A DNA stretch of 64,000 nucleotides from Flavobacteriales bacterium UBA7878 (GTDB taxonomy: Bacteria; Bacteroidota; Bacteroidia; Flavobacteriales; Schleiferiaceae), in contig DLRW01000075.1 of assembly GCA_002501205.1 (NCBI GenBank), positions 74,633-138,632 on the forward strand, written 5' to 3'. Of the stretch, positions 18,571 to 26,648 are shown one piece after another. The position numbers and the translations under genes are program-made. Numbering within the stretch: the stretch's first letter is position 1; every line of letters starts with the position of its first letter. A model generated the notes under the pieces. The model made no database searches. It had not been told where the DNA came from and was given only the letters and a program-made list of their open reading frames with translations.

Positions 18571-19020
18571 TCATTCGGCTAAAAGCCTTTGGGCGACTAA
18601 TCGATCTATGGGTAAATTCAGCTCGTTGGGATTCAATTCATCGATGCTTTTCCAGATAAGTTCCTGGTCACCATGTTGGTTTAGTGCCTCACGATCACTG
18701 CGATGCAGTAGAGGGCTTAGATCGGAGCAGCTCACTTTATAGTAGATGCTCATAACCTGCATTCGATTGGAAAAGGCGGAAGGAACAAAGTCTTCGGTAG
18801 TGTAAAAGTGCTCATCCACTTGAATGTTGAGCTGGCATTCTTCTTGAAATTCTCGCCGTAAACACTCAAGTGTTCCTTCTCCAAATTCTAAACCACCCCC
18901 CGGGAATTTCAGATAAACACCACCATAGATGTTTTCGCGTGAAAGCAGGATTTGCCCATCGTGAATTAATAATCCATAAACTCGAATAGTGAAGGCTTCA
19001 ATACTTTTTCCGGTACTCAT
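18571..19020 (-). CDS. Nudix hydrolase
   Basis: 149-residue hydrolase of nucleoside-diphosphate-linked compounds. The Nudix box is at residues 42-64 (G42, E48, then R56-E57-F-Q-E60-E61), with the glycine near its end replaced by Gln63; the metal-binding glutamates are kept. Substrate cannot be predicted. Its ATG overlaps the TGA stop of the upstream gliding-type gene (ATGA, 4 bp), so the two are translationally coupled, an odd pairing of a cytoplasmic enzyme with a secreted protein. Confidence 0.93.
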   Translation of the reverse strand: MSTGKSIEAFTIRVYGLLIHDGQILLSRENIYGGVYLKFPGGGLEFGEGTLECLRREFQEECQLNIQVDEHFYTTEDFVPSAFSNRMQVMSIYYKVSCSDLSPLLHRSDREALNQHGDQELIWKSIDELNPNELNLPIDRLVAQRLLAE

Positions 19021-20984
19021 CGTACCAAATTTACGATTCCACGATGGATTCGCTCTTCACCTCCTGGTTGAATTTGATAGATCATGAAATAGGTATAAGC
19101 TCCGGCCGACATACCTTCGCCATCCCAACTTTGGTTCTCTAATTGGGCTTGCCTTTTACCGTAGCGATCAAATATTTCCATGCGAAAGAAATACACTGCA
19201 CCGGGATGGGGCCCAAAAACATCATTTAAACCATCGCCATTAGGTGTGAAAGCATTAGGCATTACCAATTCCAATTCGCCAAATCGAGGATAAAGAGTAT
19301 CTCTTTGGGTACAAGAGTTGGTGTCAATATAGGATACAATCACCCCCTCTGCCATTTGTGCCTCGGAGGTCACACGCACAGGGTTTCCGGTAATTGTAGT
19401 TGTGCCGTAGGTCCATTGAACCATTTCTCCTATACCGGGGGCTTCAAAAAGAATGCTGTCCCCAAGGATTGGGATTTCCGGACTAAAGCGCGCTTCAATG
19501 GGCTGAGCAGGGAAAAAGTCCAGGTAAATGGAATCCCTAAAAGTATCGCCACCACAAGGACGGCTAATTTCACACCAGTATAAACCCGGCTCATTAATTT
19601 GAATGCTATCCGAGGTGGCTCCGGTGCTCCAAAGGATATCATAATCTTCGCCACCCAAATCAAGGCCTAAATAATTCGTGTCTCTAGGGCAGATGCTTCG
19701 ATCTTGTCCCAAATCAAAAACCAAAGGATCGTCCACGGTGCAGAATTCTGCTATGTTTAAAGAGACACCGCTATTGGGATAAGCTTTATTTGTGATGCTA
19801 AAGTCGCCATAACGATCTGGACTGAAAACCGGAGCAACAGGGTCTTCAGTTACCGTTGCAGGTTCTGTACTTATAGGGCTGAGAGTGGCAGGGCAAGTAG
19901 CCAAATTACTGAGGTCTTCATCTAACCAGCGAATGCTTTGAGCAATATTAGGGTTGAGGTCGAAGGTGAGCATTCCACTTATGACCAAGCTGCCATTTGG
20001 TAAAACCTCGAGGTCACGGGCCGATAAGCTTTGCCCTATATTAAATGGCAATCGATAAGAACTAAGGTACTGGCCATTTTCGTCTATTTCTATTATACCC
20101 CACTGACCGCTACTCACCGAAAAATCAGTGTAGGGAATAAGCAAATGCCCCTCATCGTTTATCACGCATGCTCCTGCATTAATGTTTAGGAAGTTTTCGC
20201 TGCTCCAAAGAACATTGCCTTGAAGGTCAATTTTAAAAACATTAGTACGATCCAGAGCACCGATGAATTTTCCGAAAATTAAGTAGCCATCTGGCAAAGA
20301 AATGGGAGGGAGGTTACTTTGGTAGGAATTATCATAGCGTTTAATCCAGTCGATATTTCCATTGCGATCGACTTTAAAAACCATGCGTCCTACAATATTG
20401 AGAACACCACCCGAAAGGGCCGGAGTAGACATACCCCAAATACGTACATCACTGTATTGAAAGGCATGAATTTCTTGACCCTGAGGATTGAGCTTTAGAA
20501 TGGTATTGGCAGGGCCATTATTAGTAGTGGCATTACCCGTGAAAATCAGGTTGCCGTCAACATCAATATGAAACTGATACCAAACGAAGTTAATGGGGGC
20601 CGAAATGCGCTTGCTGATTAGTACTTGGCCGGTGTTTCCATCAATTTTGATTAGGCCTACGGCGCTATCGTGGCTGGCTCCAATTGCAGCCGCCAGCCAT
20701 AAATCGGTATCGTCATTTTGAATCCTGAGAACACGGGTAAAATTGGTGCCCTCAAAAAACTTCCGTGCCCAAAGGGTATCACCACAGGCGTCAAAGCGGA
20801 TAATTAAGGTTGATCGCGGACCATTAATAGGGGTGGAAGTAGCGCATAGCGCCAGAGAACCATCGCTAAAAGCCGTACTTTCAGTATTAAGGCTGGCATT
20901 ATAACCGGTAATGATTTTTTCCTGCCCCTGCATATAAAATGCAGTGCATAGCAAGAAAAGACAAATTTGAAGCTTAATGCGCAT
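19017..20984 (-). CDS. surface protein with gliding motility-associated (T9SS type B) C-terminal domain
   Basis: 655-residue exported protein: signal peptide MRIKLQICLFLLCTAFYMQG, an N-terminal propeller-like region with repeats such as LNPQGQEIHAFQYSD and IDLQGNVLWSSENFL (about 25-360), an Ig/PKD-like middle (about 430-560, GLYWCEISRPCGGDTFRDS), and a gliding-type C-terminal domain (PNAFTPNGDGLNDVF, then EIFDRYGKR, WDGEGMSAGAYTY). Type B domains direct export through the T9SS, often with attachment by a PorP/SprF partner, which is not in this window. The 3' end overlaps the Nudix gene. Confidence 0.92.
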   Translation of the reverse strand: MRIKLQICLFLLCTAFYMQGQEKIITGYNASLNTESTAFSDGSLALCATSTPINGPRSTLIIRFDACGDTLWARKFFEGTNFTRVLRIQNDDTDLWLAAAIGASHDSAVGLIKIDGNTGQVLISKRISAPINFVWYQFHIDVDGNLIFTGNATTNNGPANTILKLNPQGQEIHAFQYSDVRIWGMSTPALSGGVLNIVGRMVFKVDRNGNIDWIKRYDNSYQSNLPPISLPDGYLIFGKFIGALDRTNVFKIDLQGNVLWSSENFLNINAGACVINDEGHLLIPYTDFSVSSGQWGIIEIDENGQYLSSYRLPFNIGQSLSARDLEVLPNGSLVISGMLTFDLNPNIAQSIRWLDEDLSNLATCPATLSPISTEPATVTEDPVAPVFSPDRYGDFSITNKAYPNSGVSLNIAEFCTVDDPLVFDLGQDRSICPRDTNYLGLDLGGEDYDILWSTGATSDSIQINEPGLYWCEISRPCGGDTFRDSIYLDFFPAQPIEARFSPEIPILGDSILFEAPGIGEMVQWTYGTTTITGNPVRVTSEAQMAEGVIVSYIDTNSCTQRDTLYPRFGELELVMPNAFTPNGDGLNDVFGPHPGAVYFFRMEIFDRYGKRQAQLENQSWDGEGMSAGAYTYFMIYQIQPGGEERIHRGIVNLVR

Positions 20985-21057
20985 GGCTTGAGGTCATTAC
21001 TCTAATAACGCGAAAATATTGGCCTCGGTTGAATTTAACTTGCTGATTGATGCTGAG

Positions 21058-21732
21058 CTATACTTCCTTGAGTGCCCGCGCCATTTCCCGTTTTCCCGGT
21101 GGTCCCGGTATTTTTTCTACCTCCAATTGGGCTGCTTTCATGGCCCGGCGAACACTGCCTTTAACACAATAGGTAACTAATCGACCTCCGGCTTTTAGGG
21201 CTTTATACATTTCGGTGAAGATGGCTTCGCTCCAAAGTTCAGGTTGAGCTTCAGGCGAAAAAGCATCGAAATAGATTAAGTCGTATTTCGCCGCTTTCGC
21301 GGAATAGGTCCTTAGGTCGGTGCAGTTTTTTAGTAGGGTGAAATCCGGTCTTAAGCTTATTTCCTGCTCCCAGGCTGATTTATGTAAATCGAGGTAAAAG
21401 TCTTGGTATTCCGGTTTTTCAGAAAAGAGCTCAGGCCATTCCAAAGCCTGCCATTCTACTTCCTGTAAAGGATATTTTTCCAAACTGTGGTAATAGATCG
21501 ATTGGCTTGGGTTCTGCTTTTCAAAATGACTAAGCAGCGCATTTAAGCCAGTGCCGAATCCCACTTCCAGTATGTGAATTTCCTTTTGATCGGCAAAGAG
21601 CTTTAGGCCTGCATCTATAAAAACATGGCGCGACTCCTGAAGCGCGCCATGTAGGGAATGATAATTTTGTTGAAGTTCAGGAACATAAAGGCTGGGACTA
21701 CCATCTTTGGTCTTTACCCAATGCCGATTCAT
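21058..21732 (-). CDS. mnmD: tRNA (5-methylaminomethyl-2-thiouridine)(34)-methyltransferase
   Basis: MnmD uses S-adenosylmethionine to make the last methyl transfer of mnm5s2U at tRNA position 34. The 224-residue product is the stand-alone methyltransferase half of MnmC, with the SAM motif LEVGFGTGLNALL, the acidic string YDLIYFDAFSPEAQPELWS and the end GPPGKREMARALKE. I start at ATG 21732 (MNRHWVKTKDGSPSLYV); a longer frame to 21801 lies inside the upstream gene. The ATG overlaps that gene's TGA (ATGA), so translation is coupled. Confidence 0.93.
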   Translation of the reverse strand: MNRHWVKTKDGSPSLYVPELQQNYHSLHGALQESRHVFIDAGLKLFADQKEIHILEVGFGTGLNALLSHFEKQNPSQSIYYHSLEKYPLQEVEWQALEWPELFSEKPEYQDFYLDLHKSAWEQEISLRPDFTLLKNCTDLRTYSAKAAKYDLIYFDAFSPEAQPELWSEAIFTEMYKALKAGGRLVTYCVKGSVRRAMKAAQLEVEKIPGPPGKREMARALKEV

Positions 21733-22217
21733 GATTCGCCTTCTTGAATTCGCATTTTGCGAATCTTGGGAAGGGGTCCTTGACAGTAAATAGTGTGGCA
21801 ACTAGCACAAGTGCCTACCATATTGTTATAAGCTTGGATGCCTTCTTCACGATTTTCAGCTTTGGTAATCGCTTCCATATTCTTGATATACTCCTTAGCC
21901 AGGGCATCGAAAGTTTCATTCAAGTTTTCATTGGCTTTGGCCGTGTGGATATTTAGAAAATCCTCAGGAAAGCTTTCAGGAATATCCCCATCCATAATCT
22001 GCTTTTTAAGGGCAAGATTACGGTCGTACATACTACGCATTAAAAGAGCCAATTCGCTGGGCTCGTTCATTTCGAGCTCTTTTTTGGGCTGTGGCGTTTT
22101 TTCTTCGGCAGTGGCTTCAGCGGCTTGAGCTTCTGCATTGGGTTCTTGCTGGCAGGCCACAAAAAAGGATGCCCCGATGAGGCATCCTCCTATAAATAAT
22201 TTGCTAAAACGACTCAT
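21729..22217 (-). CDS. cytochrome c-like lipoprotein
   Basis: 162 residues with a lipobox at Cys22 (ASFFVAC), a Glu/Ala/Pro-rich linker (23-50), a helical region and a c-type haem site C137-A-S-C140-H141 near the C-terminus. Haem attachment at the end of a helical domain resembles cytochrome c' (four-helix) rather than class I cytochromes. It is probably anchored in a membrane facing the periplasm; electron partners are unknown. It starts right at the stop of the DUF4920 gene and overlaps mnmD by 4 bp. Confidence 0.85.
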   Translation of the reverse strand: MSRFSKLFIGGCLIGASFFVACQQEPNAEAQAAEATAEEKTPQPKKELEMNEPSELALLMRSMYDRNLALKKQIMDGDIPESFPEDFLNIHTAKANENLNETFDALAKEYIKNMEAITKAENREEGIQAYNNMVGTCASCHTIYCQGPLPKIRKMRIQEGES

Positions 22218-22741
22218 TAGCTTTTAATGATCACACCGTTAGCGGTGAAGTTTACACTGATTTCTGGCTCAGTGATTTGAGCGATTTCTTCTTCGGATTT
22301 ACCGGCATCTTCAGCCAGGTGTTTTAAGAAGTCGATGTCTAAGGTGTCAACATAAGCAGTTCCTTGAACTACCGCCTTTTCACCATTTAAATTTTTAGGA
22401 ACGAAGAAAGAGTAGTCGCGAAAACTTACGCGTAATTCTTTACCATCACCCATATCCATTTTCATCCAACATCCTTTCTTCTGGCAAGAAGAGTTTACGG
22501 TACCAGATAATTTCACGTCAATGGAGTCATTTCCATTCATCATGGCCAATAATTGGCTAACATCTACAGCGTCGTCTTCATTGATGGAATCGCCATAGTA
22601 GTGATTTTCAATAGCTTCCGCGCTGGCTTCTACGGCAGTACTATCAGAGCTAGCGGAGGTTTCGCTGTCACCTTCGTTTGTTGTATTTTTGCAAGCGCTA
22701 AGAAGGGCTACAGCAGATAGGAAAAATGCGAATTTTTTCAT
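22217..22741 (-). CDS. DUF4920 lipoprotein
   Basis: 174 residues with lipobox LLSAC (Cys17), an acidic Ser/Glu linker and a DUF4920 domain (SGTVNSSCQKKGCWMKMDMG, then SFFVPKNLNGEKAVVQG). The paired cysteines of SSCQKKGCWMKM suggest a metal- or redox-linked site, which is inference. It is the first gene of a minus-strand operon with the cytochrome lipoprotein and mnmD, and has a good upstream promoter. Confidence 0.9.
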   Translation of the reverse strand: MKKFAFFLSAVALLSACKNTTNEGDSETSASSDSTAVEASAEAIENHYYGDSINEDDAVDVSQLLAMMNGNDSIDVKLSGTVNSSCQKKGCWMKMDMGDGKELRVSFRDYSFFVPKNLNGEKAVVQGTAYVDTLDIDFLKHLAEDAGKSEEEIAQITEPEISVNFTANGVIIKS

Positions 22742-22764
22742 GGATTCTTTCTGAATTAGAGTAG

Positions 22765-22793
22765 CAAAGATAGCATTCTCTCAAAAGCGCAAA
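22765..22793 (-). promoter_or_regulatory. promoter of the DUF4920-cytochrome-mnmD operon
   Basis: Minus strand: TTTG at 22793-22790, 17 bp spacer, then TATCTTTG at 22772-22765, 24 bp before the ATG. This fits the Flavobacterium pattern TTG-N17-23-TAnnTTTG. Confidence 0.65.
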
Positions 22794-22829
22794 ATAATGG
22801 AACTGTTTTCGTTCCAATAAAATTTAAGT

Positions 22830-23876
22830 ATGAAGATCACCAAAACCAAGCAGTCCCGAATTAAAGATGTGGACTTTTCAAATCTGGTATTTGGGACTCA
22901 ATTTAGCGATCATATGTTGATTGCTGAATACAGTAATGGGTCCTGGTCAGAGCCGGAGATCAAGCCTTATGGTCCACTGAGTTTTACCCCAGCCATGCAT
23001 ACTTTGCACTATGGTCAAGCCATATTTGAAGGCCAAAAGGCCTATTATATGGAAGATGGTAAGATCGGGATATTCCGACCTGAGGCCAATGCCAAGCGTT
23101 TGAATCATTCGGCTCGTCGTATGTTCATGCCCGAGTTTCCGGAAGATTTGTTTCTGGAAGGAATTCAAGCTTTGGTAGATATTGATCGCGAGTGGGTGCC
23201 TAAAGCGGAGAATCACTCTTTATACTTACGTCCTTTCATGTTCGGTAGCTCCGAATTTGTAGCCGCTCGTCCTTCCGAGAAATACATCTTCTGCATTATC
23301 TGTTCCCCTGTTGGTCCTTATTATTCTGGGGATGTGAAGGTGAAAGTAGAAGAAACCTTTACCCGTAGTGCTAGCGGCGGGGTGGGTTCTACCAAATGCG
23401 CTGGAAATTATGGCGGTGCGTTCTTTGCAACCGATCAAGCTCGTAAAGAAGGTTACACTCAGGTTATTTGGACCGATCATGCCAATCATGAGTTGGTAGA
23501 AGAAAGCGGTACCATGAATGTGGCCTTTATCATTGATGATACTTTTATCACCCCTCCTTTAAGTGACCGTATCCTGGCGGGAATTACCCGAGATAGCATC
23601 CTTACCTTATTGCGCGATCGCGGTATCGTAAAAGTGGAAGAACGTCCGATTAAAGTGGAAGAAGTGGTGACCGCCGCTAAGGAAGGTCGTTTGCAAGAAG
23701 CCTTTGGTATGGGAACGGCTGCTGTGATTAGCCCCATTACTTCTATTGGTTTCCGCGGAACAGACTACGCAATTTCCACCCCTCAAGATGGTTATGCCAT
23801 GCGTATCAAAAAGGAACTTACTGATCTCCGCAGTGGAGCCGCAGAAGATCCTTATGGTTGGATGCTGAAGTTCTGA
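22830..23876 (+). CDS. ilvE: branched-chain amino acid aminotransferase
   Basis: PLP enzyme of fold type IV that interconverts Val, Leu and Ile with their 2-oxo acids. The 348-residue product has the long-form (BCAT type II) features: GQAIFEGQKAY, LYLRPFMFGS, and the PLP lysine Lys189 in GGVGSTKCAGNYGG; the C-terminus carries EAFGMGTAAVISPI. It is monocistronic, divergent from the DUF4920 operon, and ends at a terminator that opens the first repeat region. Confidence 0.96.
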   Translation: MKITKTKQSRIKDVDFSNLVFGTQFSDHMLIAEYSNGSWSEPEIKPYGPLSFTPAMHTLHYGQAIFEGQKAYYMEDGKIGIFRPEANAKRLNHSARRMFMPEFPEDLFLEGIQALVDIDREWVPKAENHSLYLRPFMFGSSEFVAARPSEKYIFCIICSPVGPYYSGDVKVKVEETFTRSASGGVGSTKCAGNYGGAFFATDQARKEGYTQVIWTDHANHELVEESGTMNVAFIIDDTFITPPLSDRILAGITRDSILTLLRDRGIVKVEERPIKVEEVVTAAKEGRLQEAFGMGTAAVISPITSIGFRGTDYAISTPQDGYAMRIKKELTDLRSGAAEDPYGWMLKF

Positions 23877-23915
23877 GGATAGATTTTAGACGACAGACTT
23901 TAGACTATAGATAGT

Positions 23916-23941
23916 AGGGCCTCCGAATGGGGCCCTTTTTT
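23916..23941 (+). terminator. ilvE terminator
   Basis: AGGGCC/GGCCCT stem with a 9-nt loop followed by six T residues, 40 bp after the ilvE stop. Confidence 0.8.
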
Positions 23942-24440
23942 GTGGACTGATTTTTTATCAAGCCAGTAAAATCTGTTGCGGAACTTTCCGCTTACCTAGC
24001 GTGAGGGGAAGAAGCGTAATTGGTAGCTGGTCGTTGGTAGCTGGTTTGGATTCAGACAATAGTAGTTAGACCATAGACGGTAGATTTGATTGGAATCAAG
24101 AAAGTGTGATTGGAATTTCAAATTAGGATGTTGTGGGTTTAACCGCAAAGACGCGAAGAAGCACCTGCCTGCCGGTAGGCGGGTAGCGAAGCGTGCGGTG
24201 AGGTAAGTAGCGAAGCGGCTAACCGCAAAGAAGCAAAGGAGCAAAGTTTCGCAAAGCATCTCCCTTATAACCGATAGGCCTCTGTGTAACTCTGCGCGCT
24301 CTGTTTCTCGAGCGAAGCGGGCGGTGAGGCATTAGCGAAGAGTGCGGTGAAACAACCAGTAGCCTCCCAAAGTCATAAAAAGGATCCAACCCCTTCATAT
24401 CACCACCAATTAGCTTGGTATTATTCAATGCATGACTAAA
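23942..24440 (+). repeat. modular intergenic repeat, copy A
   Basis: Non-coding stretch made of the same modules as 29430-29970. Exact shared blocks are 24140-24183 (44 bp, starting TAACCGCAAAGACGCG) and 24271-24327 (57 bp, starting CCGATAGGCCTCTGTG); looser matches include the motif ATAGACGGTAGATTTGATTG near 24074 and GCTAACCGCAAAGAAGCAAA near 24219. A GC-rich near-palindrome (24162-24183) and repeats of the form AGCGAAGCGGGCGGTGA lie inside. Open frames here repeat the same low-complexity peptides as copy B and are not believed to be genes. Bases 24360-24440 show nothing I recognise. Confidence 0.85.
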
Positions 24441-24493
24441 TTAAAGGGGCGATAATTCAAGGTTTTAAACATGCGTTTTCCCAGGGTAAGCTG

Positions 24494-24505
24494 TTGAGTA
24501 CTCAA
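24494..24505. promoter_or_regulatory. 12-bp perfect palindrome upstream of the HU gene
   Basis: TTGAGTACTCAA is perfectly self-complementary and lies 42 bp before the HU start codon. It could be an operator; no standard TAnnTTTG box is seen nearby. Confidence 0.35.
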
Positions 24506-24546
24506 ATAGATTAGCTTAAAATGTTTAACCTATAATACGATTGATC

Positions 24547-24945
24547 ATGTCTGTTCAATTTAAAGTGATTCAGAGAAAGAACCCCCAGGATTTCAGTGCC
24601 GCTCCCTTGCATTATGCCTTAGCGGTGCGTGGCCAAAAGGTAGACCTAGATGGTTTATCGGCTTTAATTAGTGATGGTAGTACCGTGCGCCAGAATGATG
24701 TGTACGCAGTTTTAATTGGAATGGTAAATGCCATTATCCACGAATTGCAAAACGGAAGGGTGGTGCAACTCGGAAAACTCGGCTCCTTTGCGATTTCCAT
24801 TAGTGCGGAAGGGCGCCAGTCGGATGAGGAAGTTACCGCCGCTAGCATTAAGAAGTCGCGAATTTTGAACCGTCCGCAAAAAGAGTTGCAGGACATGCTT
24901 AAAACCCTCAAGTTCGAACGACAAAGTTCAGCCACTAGCAGCTAG
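24547..24945 (+). CDS. HU family DNA-binding protein (histone-like, Bacteroidota type)
   Basis: 132-residue member of the HU-like family found in Bacteroidota (TIGR01201 type): a beta/helix core with VRQNDVYAVLIGMVNAIIHE and RVVQLGKLGSFAISISAEG, plus a short basic C-terminal tail. It is expected to bend or coat DNA as a dimer. ATG 24547 is preferred to an in-frame TTG at 24541. In Bacteroidota these genes often sit next to phage-type lysis genes, which fits the short gene at 25334. A terminator and the 22-bp array follow. Confidence 0.88.
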   Translation: MSVQFKVIQRKNPQDFSAAPLHYALAVRGQKVDLDGLSALISDGSTVRQNDVYAVLIGMVNAIIHELQNGRVVQLGKLGSFAISISAEGRQSDEEVTAASIKKSRILNRPQKELQDMLKTLKFERQSSATSS

Positions 24946-24974
24946 TTGAGGAATTTTCAATAGAAAATAGCTTT

Positions 24975-25009
24975 AACCTCCGGTTTCATTTGGGGCCGGA
25001 GGTTTTTTT
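24975..25009 (+). terminator. terminator of the HU gene
   Basis: AACCTCCGG/CCGGAGGTT stem with a 12-nt loop and seven T residues, about 30 bp after the stop. Confidence 0.85.
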
Positions 25010-25029
25010 GGGCCCTTATTTTAGGTCAA

Positions 25030-25117
25030 AAACATGCTGATGTTTAGCTTCAAACATCAGCATGTTTGCATTCATCCTTCCGCATGTTTGGCTGTAAACA
25101 TCCGCATGTTTATGAAG
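25030..25117. repeat. four 22-bp units built on AAACAT-N4-ATGTTT
   Basis: Units begin at 25030, 25052, 25074 and 25096, exactly 22 bp apart. Each has a 16-bp palindromic core AAACAT-N4-ATGTTT (N4 = GCTG, CAGC, CCGC, CCGC) and a 6-bp linker; only the left half of unit 3 is degenerate (ATCCTT). Units 1 and 2 together also form a perfect 16-bp inverted repeat with a 6-nt loop (25030-25067). A two-helical-turn spacing suggests protein dimers bound on one face of the DNA. No T-run follows, so it is not a terminator, and no spacers separate the units, so it is not a CRISPR. Bases 25118-25333 downstream show nothing else recognisable. Confidence 0.85.
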
Positions 25118-25333
25118 AATTGCTGGCATGCCTCTATTCAGACTTGCGCAAGCTCTTAAAGCATGAAATATGCACTGGACTTTACTTAAGGAATTTCCCT
25201 CCTGGCTGTTCAGGAATATTCCTGTATTTCCTACTTATATGGGGCCGTTCTTTGGAATATAAGATTAAAATGCTCTATAATTCGGTGAATTATACTTCAG
25301 GTATTGGGAATGCATTCAGCTAAACCTTAAATA

Positions 25334-25576
25334 ATGCAAATCGACTATGCTAAGCTTCAAGCGGTATATGCAGCCAAGGGCTACCGCTTTTTCGTTAATC
25401 TCAATCTCTTTGGTATTCGCAATGCTTCAGCGCAGGTAGATGAGTTCAATGACTGGATGGGCGTGGCTTTTCGTGATGAATGGCTCAATCCCCGCTTATT
25501 GCTTTTTAAGGCCAGCACCAAGCCTGGTATATATTATCTCAAGCTAAGATTCTCAATAATAAATAAGGAACCCTAA
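25334..25576 (+). pseudogene. short phage-type protein, probably truncated
   Basis: 80 residues (MQIDYAKLQAVYAAKGYRFF, NLNLFGIRNASAQVDEFNDW, LLFKASTKPGIYYLK). From memory this resembles the N-terminal half of a phage-encoded family of roughly 180 residues found in Bacteroidota, in which the segment ending PGxYxL is followed by about 100 more residues. Here the frame changes character after GIYYLK and stops, so I read it as a remnant; a genuine small gene is possible. It lies between the 22-bp array and the exported-protein operon. Confidence 0.5.
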
Positions 25577-25592
25577 CCATAAATCAAAAACC

Positions 25593-26648
25593 ATGAATGT
25601 AAAACGATTAATTATTGCTTTAAACTTACTTCTGTTTTGTTTTGGAGCGAAGGCCCAGGAGGGCCTACAGAATTATATTAACGATAGTACCATTGCCCGG
25701 TACCGCTATCAATCCGAATACTATTATCGGGCAGAAATTCCTTCGGGTACTAGTATCCAAGAGATTGATTTGCTGGAAAGAGATGAATTAAAACCTCAAC
25801 AGCATAAAAGCATTATATGCATTGGCGTAAACAGTTCCAAGGAACCCTATTCTCAACAGCGAAATCTTGAAATGAGCAAATTGGAGGAGTGGATGAATCC
25901 ACCTTATTTGCAATTGATGACCCCCACCGCAAGCATGGGTTTTGATTCGCTGGGAAATCAATTGTACTATTTCAAAAACAACGGAGCAGAGCTAAGTTCT
26001 ATAGAAGAGAACACCTATTTATACAGCACCGAAGGGTTTCAGCCTCTTATGCTTTTCTTCCCCAGTAAACATGATGATTTTGTGCAGGACTTGATTAATG
26101 CTGGTGCTCACTTTACCCTTAATGCGGATAATTCCTTTAAGCTGAGCCTAAATCAAAATGAAATCCTTGTCGATCCCAATGACAAGAGTGTGGAATTCAA
26201 TTATTATGAAGACAATAAGTACATCGAATCCAGGGTAGTGTACAGTTTATATGCCCCCTATGGTTATGTTCCCAAATATGAACAGGTACGCACAAAAAGG
26301 GTGGACCTGGATTATCCCATCACCAGGGTTGAGACCACTTTGTTTAGTAATCATGTAATTGAAGACATGACGGGCCTTATTGATAAGTACACAGATCTGG
26401 CTCATATCGAAATTTATCCTAATCCCGTGGAAACGGAGTATGAAGTGCTATTGCAGGGTATTCCCGAGGCACAAGTATCTCAGGTGCAAATTCGAGATTA
26501 TATGGGCAACATAATTCAAACCCATCTGAACCCCAACGTTGAGAATAATTTAATGGTACTGGATGGATCTACTTATCCTGTTGGTGCCTTAATTATTCTG
26601 GTTTACACTCAATATGGAATTTATTCTGAAACCTTAACCAAGATCTAA
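25593..26648 (+). CDS. secreted protein with T9SS type A sorting domain
   Basis: 351 residues: signal peptide MNVKRLIIALNLLLFCFGAKAQ, a middle region (25-270) I do not recognise, and a sorting domain beginning IEIYPNPVETEYEVLLQG and ending VYTQYGIYSETLTKI. It is probably surface-exposed or released. The TAA stop shares its last base with the ATG of the next gene (TAATG), so it is coupled to the lipase-like gene. Confidence 0.82.
   Translation: MNVKRLIIALNLLLFCFGAKAQEGLQNYINDSTIARYRYQSEYYYRAEIPSGTSIQEIDLLERDELKPQQHKSIICIGVNSSKEPYSQQRNLEMSKLEEWMNPPYLQLMTPTASMGFDSLGNQLYYFKNNGAELSSIEENTYLYSTEGFQPLMLFFPSKHDDFVQDLINAGAHFTLNADNSFKLSLNQNEILVDPNDKSVEFNYYEDNKYIESRVVYSLYAPYGYVPKYEQVRTKRVDLDYPITRVETTLFSNHVIEDMTGLIDKYTDLAHIEIYPNPVETEYEVLLQGIPEAQVSQVQIRDYMGNIIQTHLNPNVENNLMVLDGSTYPVGALIILVYTQYGIYSETLTKI

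Noticed and set aside
24219..24428. Open frames inside repeat copy A and copy B (24219-24428, 29678-29980, 29753-29956)
   Set aside because: They read low-complexity peptide from the repeat modules, in several frames and on both strands, with no conserved domain or start context.
25030..25067. Terminator made of the first two array units
   Set aside because: The stem is long but no T-run follows, and a proper HU terminator lies just upstream.
25030..25117. CRISPR array
   Set aside because: Repeats are directly adjacent palindromes of 22 bp without spacers, and no cas gene is present.
25066..25323. 85-residue frame starting in the palindrome array
   Set aside because: The start is a TTG inside the array, with no signal, domain or plausible leader; judged chance.
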